Positions 42,296 through 49,565 are shown, numbered from the stretch's first letter. The stretch is 59,866 bases of DNA from Bacteroidota bacterium (GCA_003175695.1 PSRA01000113.1:1-59866), one strand, 5' to 3'. The notes: generated from the letters alone by a model not told the origin. Numbers and translations: made by a program.

Positions 42296-44299
42296 CTAGC
42301 CCATGAGGTCGGCAAACGGGTCAATGTTGACTGGTTCTGCCGCGTCCTGCATGGCTTGCTTCATTGCTTCCTGCGGTGACATCTGATGCTCAAGCATTAA
42401 GTCTTGAATATTCTGCTTAGCATACTTTCCGAGACAATACGTTTGGTCATAAAACGATTTCATCTTCGGGTCTGGAGTATAACTAGCCTGCTGAGCCGTC
42501 AGCTTGCCCTCCATGTCTGCGTAGCTTGAGAATTGTCCAATGAGTAACGAGAGTGCGTCAACGATGTCGTCGTGTGTCGAGGCCGCTGTGCCGAACTTTT
42601 CCAACTCATCATACATCTCTTCTTTTCCCGGCATCGTGTAAGAGAACAACAAACGCTCATCGCCAAGAAACCTGAGAACAGGTTTGGCTTTCGTCATTTT
42701 GTTGTTCGCCTTGTTGCCTTTTCCAAGAGAGACAAATTCTAGCGGCGAGCGGACTTTTAGCTTGTCCATCTCACGATAAATTTCTCGACCAATCCATTTC
42801 ACGCCAACAGATTCTTCAATACAGATTCTAGAAGGCTTCCACTTCGCGGCAGTCGCGGCGACAATCGCCGGAAGATCATACTCATTAAATCGACCGCGCT
42901 GCATGTCAATGACGTAAAACTTGCCACCGTAAATCAAGGCTGTGATGATGACTGTGTAGTCCGCCCAGCTTTGAGTGGAGTACGCGGTATCAACCGTACT
43001 GACTACCATACCTGTTCCGGGTATCAAGTTCGATTGTATCGTGCGGCGAATGAGAAGCTCGCGCGGGAACTTGACGATGTGCATCTGAGTCGGATCATTC
43101 AGATACTTAATCGCGAAATAAGGGTCAGTTTTTTTCTTTTTACGAAGAAAATCGTAGGTCAACCGTCCCGGCTCGTTGAACCAGAGACTGTAGTCCTGCT
43201 CAGACATTTCCTCTTCAATCTTACCCTGCTGCTGCGCGTTCTTGTTTGCCCACCACGCGGCACGGATATAAATCTTAGTCGGAAATTCTTCACCTTCTTC
43301 CAAGAACTTTTTCTCGTTCTTGATGATTTGCCCGTAAACATCTTCGGAGTCATACCACGTTCCGATGATGTCATAAAAACCATACGGGTGGAGCATCGCT
43401 TGGTTGATACTGACCTGTTTGTTGACTGCTTTCAGTCGGTCAATCGTCAAGCTGTTTTCGTTCGTGACTACGTCATCAAGCTTTAGGACGTCAAAGTGCC
43501 AACCAGTCAACGACTGCTCGATAGATGCGGCTGTGACAGAACTTTCTTTCTGAACTACTGCGCAGGCAGGAGTCTGATACTCGTAACCTTTTCCATCGTC
43601 TTTCGGAATGCAGTGTTCAGGGAACAAAACCTGAAATAGGATCGGAGTTCCGTCAACCCAAGAGCGAGCTTTGAAATTCTTCTTCGTCGCAAAAAGGTCA
43701 GCGTACGTGTCATCTGCATCCTCTAATGTGAAGTGGCCCTTGATTTCTCCGACGAAGTCTTTCGCCAAGTCAAGCACACCAGTCAAGACCAGAATAGTTA
43801 TCTCCGGCCAGCAAATGACATACTGAACGCAGTCCGCCATATCCATCGAGGACTTAAAACCGCCGCGAGGCACGAGCAGAAGGCGCTCTTTCTTTTCTAT
43901 GTAGCTGTTTGCAAAATCTTTGAAGGTAATTGTGGTCGGGTCTTTGCGAACAAAGAACTCGTTACAAATCTCCTCATGAGTGTTGTGGACTTTTCCGTCT
44001 CCCTTTTGCTCCTGATCCCAAACATATTCTTTGTCCGAGACATCCTGATATTTCTGAAGCAACTTGCAAAGGAAGAATAAATTTGTCTGCGCCATGAATC
44101 GAGCGCGCGCAATAAACTCGATGTCAGTAATGTCGTACTGTTTGCAGACTTTAATGACTTTGAGTTTTTGTTCTTTGGAGAGTCGGTTGAAGCTTACGTC
44201 AGCCCTTGCCTGAATTTCTTCCCAAGTAAAATTTCTAAACTGGTAATTAGGATCGTTTTTATGCTTCTCAACTAATGCCTGAAGTTCCCCCACCTTCAT
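42296..44299 (-). CDS. Terminase large subunit
   Basis: 667 residues from ATG 44299 (MKVGELQALVEKHKND), with TGGAGAAAAG before it; the start lies inside the last 32 bases of an endonuclease gene. ATPase: variant Walker A in LLLVPRGGFKSS (about 141-151), EITILVLTG, DVLKLDDVVTNENS (Walker B-like). Nuclease: VVSTVDTAYSTQSWADYTVI, CIEES, and HDDIVDALSLLIGQF supply the RNase H-type acidic residues. Packages DNA into the procapsid through the portal. Confidence 0.92.
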   Translation of the reverse strand: MKVGELQALVEKHKNDPNYQFRNFTWEEIQARADVSFNRLSKEQKLKVIKVCKQYDITDIEFIARARFMAQTNLFFLCKLLQKYQDVSDKEYVWDQEQKGDGKVHNTHEEICNEFFVRKDPTTITFKDFANSYIEKKERLLLVPRGGFKSSMDMADCVQYVICWPEITILVLTGVLDLAKDFVGEIKGHFTLEDADDTYADLFATKKNFKARSWVDGTPILFQVLFPEHCIPKDDGKGYEYQTPACAVVQKESSVTAASIEQSLTGWHFDVLKLDDVVTNENSLTIDRLKAVNKQVSINQAMLHPYGFYDIIGTWYDSEDVYGQIIKNEKKFLEEGEEFPTKIYIRAAWWANKNAQQQGKIEEEMSEQDYSLWFNEPGRLTYDFLRKKKKTDPYFAIKYLNDPTQMHIVKFPRELLIRRTIQSNLIPGTGMVVSTVDTAYSTQSWADYTVIITALIYGGKFYVIDMQRGRFNEYDLPAIVAATAAKWKPSRICIEESVGVKWIGREIYREMDKLKVRSPLEFVSLGKGNKANNKMTKAKPVLRFLGDERLLFSYTMPGKEEMYDELEKFGTAASTHDDIVDALSLLIGQFSSYADMEGKLTAQQASYTPDPKMKSFYDQTYCLGKYAKQNIQDLMLEHQMSPQEAMKQAMQDAAEPVNIDPFADLMG

Positions 44300-44690
44300 G
44301 ATCTTTTCTCCATTTATCAATGTAATCGGCAGCGGCCCTAAGCCACTCTGGATTTTCTTGGAAAAGACCTATAGCAATATTTATATCAGGGGCAAGTAGC
44401 TGTCTGCGCTTTCCGGATATGTGAGAATGATCCACCACCAATCTTCTCTTTGCTGGCGACTGTTTACTGATAGCGCAAACCCCGCCTTGATCCTTCAGCA
44501 TTTTCTTATAAATCTGAAGGTCAATGCCATAGTTTCTTTTTATCTTGGTGTTATAAACAGATTCAGGATTTTCTTTCTGCCAAATTTTTGAGGCGAGTCT
44601 ATGACAAATCCTACATCTGGAATCACCTTTTGGAGAACGATAGAGATTCTCCGCAACACGCGGGTGCCCTCTCTTACAATGTGTTTTCAT
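44268..44690 (-). CDS. Degenerate endonuclease VII-family protein next to terminase
   Basis: 140 residues from ATG 44690 (MKTHCKRGHPRVAENLYRSP). The N-terminal knuckle (HCKRGH, RCRICH) and the catalytic DHSH in RLVVDHSHISGKRR remain. However, the first zinc CxxC has become CAIS and the usual LLCxxCN has become LLAPDIN, so three of four core zinc cysteines are missing. It is either inactive or altered in fold. It overlaps the terminase start by 32 bases and has the full two-hairpin leader. Confidence 0.82.
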   Translation of the reverse strand: MKTHCKRGHPRVAENLYRSPKGDSRCRICHRLASKIWQKENPESVYNTKIKRNYGIDLQIYKKMLKDQGGVCAISKQSPAKRRLVVDHSHISGKRRQLLAPDINIAIGLFQENPEWLRAAADYIDKWRKDHEGGGTSGIS

Positions 44691-44698
44691 TTTTCTTT

Positions 44699-44761
44699 CC
44701 CTTAAAAAGAATAGGGCGATGTTAAGGGCATCGCCCATCTGTCAGGTAATTAGTCTGACAG
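44699..44761 (-). promoter_or_regulatory. HNH leader RNA: two hairpins, loop pairs with the ribosome-binding site
   Basis: Minus strand: hairpin A, CTGTCAG / CTGACAG (44755-44761 with 44739-44745), 9-nt loop ACTAATTAC; two bases later hairpin B, GGGCGATG / CATCGCCC (44729-44736 with 44714-44721), loop CCCTTAA. TTAAGGG (44699-44705) is the exact complement of loop B and forms the ribosome-binding region. TATTCTTTTT follows stem B, so it could also act as an attenuator. The two-hairpin form matches the 18603 copy. Confidence 0.8.
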
Positions 44762-44773
44762 CCTTTCACTCAC

Positions 44774-45337
44774 TCAATCCTGTGGCTCGAAGCCGAGAGC
44801 CTGTTCTTGCTGCTCCTGTCCGGGCGTTTCGCCGCTTTCTTCATCGAGCGGCATATGCGACTTTACATGGTCAGAGCTTGTGCTGACATGCTCTTCCATC
44901 TTGTGATGGGCGGGCTCAGTAAAGTGATGTTCATGGATATAATGCTTACCATCCGTGCTCTTGCGCGTGCGAATCTCATGCAGCTTCTTCGGCGGCTTCT
45001 TGTCTTCGTTTACCAGTTTGTACGGGTCCATTTTTCTCGCCTGATTCTCTTCTTTTGTCAAGACGGCCTCGTCTTCGTGAAGAATGTAGGGACCAGTTTT
45101 GGGAACACGGTCAGTGCCGTTCTTAAAGCTTCCGAGCGGTTTGACCATATCTTTGACGTCGATTCTCTTCTCGCCGGGACGGTCGCCGTACTGTGACTTT
45201 GGATGAATCTTGTCCGCTTCGACTGGTTTACTCACAGGGTCTGCAGGCTGTCTGGTCTTCAAAGCTTCAGACTGCTTGGCAAGATCGTCAAGCATTTTCT
45301 TTTTAACAACAATTCCGGCGTCAGGAGACTCTGGCAT
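44774..45337 (-). CDS. Hydrophilic packaging-region protein
   Basis: 187 residues from ATG 45337 (MPESPDAGIVVKKKMLDDLA). Charged and His/Glu/Lys-rich, with the phrase KTGPYILHEDEAVLTKEENQ, a signature seen in small phage head-region proteins of unknown role. Acidic Gln-rich tail. Lies between phosphatase and terminase genes. Confidence 0.7.
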   Translation of the reverse strand: MPESPDAGIVVKKKMLDDLAKQSEALKTRQPADPVSKPVEADKIHPKSQYGDRPGEKRIDVKDMVKPLGSFKNGTDRVPKTGPYILHEDEAVLTKEENQARKMDPYKLVNEDKKPPKKLHEIRTRKSTDGKHYIHEHHFTEPAHHKMEEHVSTSSDHVKSHMPLDEESGETPGQEQQEQALGFEPQD

Positions 45338-45338
45338 A

Positions 45339-45836
45339 CTAACCTTTCTTGAAAAATTCAGGGAGCGAATTCCAACGCTCACGGGCGTGTGCCCTCATTC
45401 CAACACCGGGGTCGTAAGGTGGATACAATGTTCTAAAAATCTTTTCCGCGCGGACAAAACTCTCCGGCATCTCGTTAGTAGCTCGTAGGTACATGAGTAC
45501 CGTGGTCGCACTTCGAGAATGCCCAGCATTGCAGTGTACGAGCAATTTGCGACCTCTTGACTGCATCTCTTTGATGAAATCCAGACCAAGGTCGATACAC
45601 TCGTCAGGAATCATCGTAGGATCATCAATGTCAAGGATGTTGACTGCCAGCACGTCGCCTTCGCGAACGCTGAGATAATTTTTACCCTTAGGCGCGCCGA
45701 GAGTTGTATAGCCGAGCATCTCTCGATGGCTGTCGGGACCGTCTTTGCACATGCAGAGCCGAGCGTAGCCTCGCTCCTTAGCCTTCTCGACGTCTTTATC
45801 AGAACCGACGTACAGGCCGCGAATTATTTCTTCCAC
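45339..45836 (-). CDS. Dual-specificity / tyrosine phosphatase
   Basis: 165 residues from GTG 45836 with AGGGAGG. Cys-dependent phosphatase signature HCNAGHSRSAT (His101, Cys102, Arg108) after strand RGRKLLV, plus a general-acid-type Asp in the ILDIDDP loop and an N-terminal EEIIRGLYVGSDKDVEKA typical of dual-specificity phosphatases. Dephosphorylates Tyr/Ser/Thr residues or other phosphoester substrates. Second phosphatase in this head/packaging cluster. Confidence 0.88.
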   Translation of the reverse strand: MEEIIRGLYVGSDKDVEKAKERGYARLCMCKDGPDSHREMLGYTTLGAPKGKNYLSVREGDVLAVNILDIDDPTMIPDECIDLGLDFIKEMQSRGRKLLVHCNAGHSRSATTVLMYLRATNEMPESFVRAEKIFRTLYPPYDPGVGMRAHARERWNSLPEFFKKG

Positions 45837-45845
45837 GCTGCCTCC

Positions 45846-46133
45846 CTAATCGGTCAATACGATGCCTGAAGGTTTTGGTGCTGGTACAGTTTGAGAAGAG
45901 ATAGCATTGGTTGGTGTAACCGAACTTCCCGCACCCTTCTGCTTCTCTTCTGCCGCTTTCTTTGCTGCAGCAGCTTGTATTTGCCCAACGATGAAGGACT
46001 TTAAGACGACGTTTGCAAAATCCATCGCAAACTGTATCGCCGTGTCATCCAGAATTATCGTCAAGCCTGCTGGATTTTTCCAGACCTTACTGAAATTAAT
46101 CGCTTCTTGCTTAGGAACCTGTGGAAATCCCAT
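45846..46133 (-). CDS. Small hypothetical packaging-region protein
   Basis: 95 residues. A hydrophobic/amphipathic middle (TAIQFAMDFANVVLKSFIVG) and an Ala/Lys helix (IQAAAAKKAAEEKQKG) precede a Pro/Thr-rich tail. Overlaps the upstream gene by 23 bases; GGGGGAGAG site. No family recognised. Confidence 0.62.
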   Translation of the reverse strand: MGFPQVPKQEAINFSKVWKNPAGLTIILDDTAIQFAMDFANVVLKSFIVGQIQAAAAKKAAEEKQKGAGSSVTPTNAISSQTVPAPKPSGIVLTD

Positions 46134-46425
46134 CTCTCCCCCTCGTCAGTCTTTTGTCGAGATACTCACTCAAGACTTTTTCTGCCTCAATGTCTTCTGG
46201 TTCTGCTGCAGGTTTTTCTTCGGGAGGAGCGGGTTCTGTTGGCGGTTTCGGAACTTTCGGCGGATTGACTGGGTCTAAAGAAGCTTCATAAACCTTGGCG
46301 ATGTGTGCCAAACGGTCTATGACTTTTAACCTGAGCCAAGGAGAAACTTCTTCGTCTCTAGCCAGTTTTCTTAATGCGCCGATGATAAAATTTCGGTCGT
46401 AGCGCGAGCTTAGTAATCTCGCCAT
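46111..46425 (-). CDS. Terminase small subunit candidate
   Basis: 104 residues. Basic helical N-terminus (RYDRNFIIGALRKLARDEEV, SPWLRLKVIDRLAHIAKVYE) followed by a Pro/Glu-rich linker and a short helix (EAEKVLSEYLDKRL). The size, helical DNA-binding-like domain and position a few genes before the large terminase are compatible with a small terminase subunit, but there is no decisive motif. Good GGAGGAAG site. Confidence 0.6.
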   Translation of the reverse strand: MARLLSSRYDRNFIIGALRKLARDEEVSPWLRLKVIDRLAHIAKVYEASLDPVNPPKVPKPPTEPAPPEEKPAAEPEDIEAEKVLSEYLDKRLTRGRDGISTGS

Positions 46426-46522
46426 ACTTCCTCCCCCGTGTTTTCAATTCTTGCGGTGCCAGTGCCGAATCTTTTGTGATGTGATACGGATCGAACAGAA
46501 CAGTGAAAGAGTCTGAAAGCAC
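46358..46522 (-). CDS. Possible small gene overlapping the terminase-small-like gene
   Basis: 54 residues from GTG 46522 with AGGAGG four bases before it. The first part reads VLSDSFTVLFDPYHITKDSA, then LAPQELKTRGRKYG, protein-like and outside any other gene; the last 22 codons overlap the next gene out of frame. It is the best candidate for the 197-base gap after the 115-residue gene. Not recognised. Confidence 0.45.
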   Translation of the reverse strand: MLSDSFTVLFDPYHITKDSALAPQELKTRGRKYGEITKLALRPKFYHRRIKKTG

Positions 46523-46595
46523 AAAGCCTCCTGACCTCCTCCACTTTAGAAGGTGAGTGTTCCCTGTTCGGGCTTAACCGCACTCAGCGGCCTTC

Positions 46596-46637
46596 ATGAA
46601 ATTTATTCACCAAGAATGAAATTTATTCACCAAGAAT
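46596..46637. repeat. 20-bp tandem duplication across a stop codon
   Basis: ATGAAATTTATTCACCAAGA occurs twice back to back (46596-46615 and 46616-46635), with two further matching bases. It covers the stop codon and last four codons of the 115-residue gene, so the copy lies just after the gene. It looks like a recent slippage or end-repair event. Confidence 0.85.
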
Positions 46638-46970
46638 ACTGTATCCAGCCGCGCGACCGCGATAAGTCGGGTCTTCCGCAACTCCGATGAAGTTGTTGTC
46701 CACCTGAGAAGTCGGCGTAGCAACACCCGATGTACCGACCGTAGCGGACTGCTGCGTTCCGTCCGTCAATTTAGCGGTCGTGAATGAAGTAGCAGGAACT
46801 CCTGCTCCGTTGATGATTTTTACTGTCAAGCTACCATTTCCAAAATTGGTACGCTTAATGTTCCCTGAATCATATGGGGTGACGCCGGATGCACCGACGT
46901 TGGTGCCTGTGCTGACTCCCGCGTTAACGCCTGCGGGTGCCTTCGTGTTTTTTACCAGTGTTGCGGCCAT
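46623..46970 (-). CDS. Small virion-like protein
   Basis: 115 residues, Gly/Thr/Ala/Val-rich with beta character (NGSLTVKIINGAGVPATSFT, VDNNFIGVAEDPTYRGRAAG), similar in style to small capsid decoration or head fibre proteins. Strong TTAGGAGA site. Encoded after the glycosyltransferases and before the packaging genes. No family recognised. Confidence 0.68.
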   Translation of the reverse strand: MAATLVKNTKAPAGVNAGVSTGTNVGASGVTPYDSGNIKRTNFGNGSLTVKIINGAGVPATSFTTAKLTDGTQQSATVGTSGVATPTSQVDNNFIGVAEDPTYRGRAAGYSILGE

Positions 46971-46981
46971 TTCAAAATCTC

Positions 46982-47656
46982 CTAATTGTAATCATTCCAG
47001 TCAATGGTCAAACCATCACTGGCGTAGCGGATCAGTCCTCCCCTAGACTTCCTCTTTGCCTCTGGAACTATCTCGAATTCCCCGTGATTGGCCTGTTCGT
47101 AAATAACAAGCGGACGCATGTCAGGGAAAGCTTGGTACCTAAAATTTTTCTTCAATGCCTCTACGACCTGTCCGTCTGCAGAGTAGTCGTTGTTTTCTGG
47201 GAAAATCGGCTGACAGACTCTCTTTGAAACGAACATGCAAGAGCCCGTCTTATGAATTCCCGGTGGATCATGAAAGCAGCGTTTGCCGCGAGACAAGACC
47301 GGGAATATCGCCCAATCTCCAGTCACTTTTTCCAAAGACTGAAGCACGTTGTCATCAGAAAAATAATCATCGTCATCTATGTAAAAGATGTATTCGCCCA
47401 CTGCCTGAGCGAAAGCAAAACGTCGCGCGCTATTGCCGCAATCGTTCTGATGAGGCTTTCCGATGTAGTGAAATTTCCTGCGCGCGTCCTTCTGGACCGC
47501 GTCTAAATTTTCCTGCCGCTCAGCGTTGAATTTTGGAGGCGGAACATCGACGACTACAATGTGCTCCCAATCGCCGTTTGTCTGTGCGTCTATAGAATCA
47601 CAAAGACGCTTGAGCGTTGGTCTGCAGAGTGTCGGTGTGATTATACTGTAGCGCAT
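46982..47656 (-). CDS. Glycosyltransferase, GT-A family 2-like
   Basis: 224 residues from ATG 47656 (the ATG directly before it is also possible). RYSIITPTLCRPTLKRLCDS, then IVVVDVPPPK and the metal-binding run YIFYIDDDDYFSDDNV (DxD) define a GT-A fold. C-terminal end LIRYASDGLTIDWNDYN closely resembles the end of the next upstream transferase. Probably transfers a nucleotide-activated sugar to DNA, virion protein or cell-surface polymer; the acceptor is unknown. Overlaps upstream gene by its start. Confidence 0.82.
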   Translation of the reverse strand: MRYSIITPTLCRPTLKRLCDSIDAQTNGDWEHIVVVDVPPPKFNAERQENLDAVQKDARRKFHYIGKPHQNDCGNSARRFAFAQAVGEYIFYIDDDDYFSDDNVLQSLEKVTGDWAIFPVLSRGKRCFHDPPGIHKTGSCMFVSKRVCQPIFPENNDYSADGQVVEALKKNFRYQAFPDMRPLVIYEQANHGEFEIVPEAKRKSRGGLIRYASDGLTIDWNDYN

Positions 47657-48612
47657 CATCCCCTCGCCCATTGATCGAACCAGTCGATTGTCAGTCCGTC
47701 TGCTGCATATTTTGTAGGACCAGTCATACGAATTGGTTTCGGGGCAGGCATGTAAGGCTCGTCTTCGACTTTTATAGTCGGTTGCCAATGCTCAGTGATT
47801 TTCGGTGCCCACGCGTTTCCGCGTTCGTATTGATGAACGATGCAGTACGGCTCACTCTGCCCGTGCGGATAGGCCACGCCATTTCTCAACTCAGGCGGAT
47901 TGTTTCTAAGTAGGGATCGCTGACCAATCGGCCTGTCAGGATTGCCGACGACATCACCAATCAACCACCAGCCTGCGGTGAGAATGAAGCCCTCGTCCCA
48001 TTTCGGTACCCGCGAAACATTTTTGAATTCCGGGTCCGTGCGAAGAAGCATATTCAAAATCGCTTGGTCGTCTCCGAAGCGGTCAATTGATTTCTGATAC
48101 ATCTTTCGAGTCAAACGCTTGACAGCATCAGCTTCGCCAGCCACAGTTCCGGCGCACAGAATTTCTTCATTAGCTAGAAGTTGTCTTCCAGAAACTCCGT
48201 AGACTTTTTCAACCCATTGCGGGTTGGCGAATTCGTCTCGATAGAGAATAAACTCTGACGCGCCCCAGACTTTGTCATCAGGATTCTGTTCCATCCATAC
48301 AGACGGATCACGCTGAATGACCACGTCCTTGACATCACAGTGAATCGCGTACCGAACAGCACTCTGTGCTTCCAGCCAATCAGAAAAAAGCTTGAATCGC
48401 TGAATGACTGTGTTCAGTTCTTTCTTTTCGTAGTCAATCAACTCAAAACCGAGCTTTGTCAATGTGCTTCTAGCGATTGAAGAGATGTTGTTGACGAACA
48501 AAACTTTTCTTCCGGAGAAGCCGGACTCACTCAGGGACACAGCGTAATTTTTGAACTGCGGCCAAGAATAGTTTGTCGCGGTACCTACAATTACATCGTT
48601 GGTCCTGTCCAT
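47656..48612 (-). CDS. Glycosyltransferase-like protein
   Basis: 318 residues from ATG 48612 (MDRTNDVIVGTATNYSWPQF) with GGAGGAAG. The sequence KNYAVSLSESGFSGRKVLFV, YAIHCDVKDVVIQRDP and FGDDQAILNMLL follows the GT-A nucleotide-diphospho-sugar transferase pattern (CDVKDVV in the DxD position). It ends TKYAADGLTIDWFDQW, almost the same as the next enzyme's end, so the two share a C-terminal tag. Second of three tandem transferase genes. Confidence 0.78.
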   Translation of the reverse strand: MDRTNDVIVGTATNYSWPQFKNYAVSLSESGFSGRKVLFVNNISSIARSTLTKLGFELIDYEKKELNTVIQRFKLFSDWLEAQSAVRYAIHCDVKDVVIQRDPSVWMEQNPDDKVWGASEFILYRDEFANPQWVEKVYGVSGRQLLANEEILCAGTVAGEADAVKRLTRKMYQKSIDRFGDDQAILNMLLRTDPEFKNVSRVPKWDEGFILTAGWWLIGDVVGNPDRPIGQRSLLRNNPPELRNGVAYPHGQSEPYCIVHQYERGNAWAPKITEHWQPTIKVEDEPYMPAPKPIRMTGPTKYAADGLTIDWFDQWARG

Positions 48613-49283
48613 TGCTTCCTCCGCTGCTCGAACACGCGCATCACTTCCGGAACACATGAGTGATAGGCTGAGCAAGCAGGAGAAACTTTTTCAGGATCGA
48701 CTTTATAGCCGTTGCCCCACTCGTTGTGAATGGACTCGATGTGGTTCATCGGTATTTTGTTGGTCTGCATCACGCTGCCAATCCAAACATCATCGGCCCA
48801 GTTCGTGATCTTTGCAGAAATTATCAACTGCATTGCCCGTCTGCTAAGAAACATGCAGCCACCGGGGTGAAAATCTTTTTCGGAAGAACCAGAGTAATCG
48901 TGCTCTCTCCAGTTTGTGGCCAAAAGTCTTTCGGGATAAATGAAGGTGTCATCGTCCGCGCGTAAGATGTAGTCGTAACCGTGCGCGCGAGCCCATTTAC
49001 AAATCTCAACCATCTTCTGCGGGTTGCTCGTGTAGTTATCGCCGCAAGGCAGAAAGACTTCATCAGGGAGTGGCGAGCGCTGTACTCGACCACCATTGCG
49101 AAGGGTTGAGCCGTAAAAAAACTTGTAATCAATACCGTTTAGGTGCTGCGCCCATGTCTCGCGGATAGTCTGAACTCTCTGCTTCTGGTCCAAACAGCGG
49201 CGCGGGGTGTTGAAATCAACTGTCAGATCGTCGATGTAGTAATCGAGGCGGTGACAGGTCATGACTGCGACTAAGAGCTTCAT
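48591..49283 (-). CDS. Glycosyltransferase, GT31-like (galactosyltransferase/fringe type)
   Basis: 230 residues. QKQRVQTIRETWAQHLNGID, YDYILRADDDTFIYPERLL (DDD metal site), GGCMFLSRRAMQLIISAKIT and ADDVWIGSVM follow the GT31 family order: RxxxRxTW, DDD, GG-Y/F-LS, EDVxxG. Such enzymes are more common in eukaryotes and large phages. Expected beta-1,3 transfer; acceptor unknown. First enzyme of the trio, with a hairpin-rich leader and GGAGGG site. Confidence 0.82.
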   Translation of the reverse strand: MKLLVAVMTCHRLDYYIDDLTVDFNTPRRCLDQKQRVQTIRETWAQHLNGIDYKFFYGSTLRNGGRVQRSPLPDEVFLPCGDNYTSNPQKMVEICKWARAHGYDYILRADDDTFIYPERLLATNWREHDYSGSSEKDFHPGGCMFLSRRAMQLIISAKITNWADDVWIGSVMQTNKIPMNHIESIHNEWGNGYKVDPEKVSPACSAYHSCVPEVMRVFEQRRKQWTGPTM

Positions 49284-49565
49284 TTTCCCTCCAGAAAGTA
49301 CTTAAGGCTGGTGGAGTCGGGAGACTCAACACCAGCCTTCGATATCGCAGCGGCGGCGGACTGGCGTCCACCGGGAGGAGGGGTCCGCTGCGGTTGTCAA
49401 TGTTACTAAATAAAATTGCCCGATTTCTGTATAATTCTTCAGCGTTTAGCGTGAAAAGGCATCGGGCGGGCCAAAAGATCAATTCTCCCCTCACTATCCT
49501 CCCAAAATCCTCCATTATTTCCACAACTTATCTCTAAATTATTGATTCGAAAGGAAAAAAATATT
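49284..49565 (-). other. Structured non-coding leader between the 66-residue gene and the glycosyltransferases
   Basis: No convincing gene. Three inverted repeats: AAGGCTGGTG/CACCAGCCTT with inner GAGTC/GACTC (49304-49339); CGCAGCGG/CCGCTGCG around 49346-49397; and GCCCGAT/ATCGGGC near 49417-49472, enclosing an AGCGTTTAGCG palindrome. The first hairpin's loop (TCCC on the minus strand) can pair with GGGA in the following ribosome-binding site. No T-run, so they are not classical terminators; they may serve antitermination or translation control. Confidence 0.5.

Noticed and set aside
18603-44761. Endonuclease leader hairpins as plain rho-independent terminators
   Set aside because: The tails contain only 3-5 consecutive T, and simple terminators do not explain the exact 7-nt loop complementarity to each ribosome-binding site; an additional attenuation role is not excluded.
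46440-46522. Possible tRNA on the minus strand (TGTTCGATCC resembles a T-loop)
   Set aside because: No flanking T-stem or acceptor pairing could be formed and no anticodon arm is present; a small protein frame explains the stretch better.
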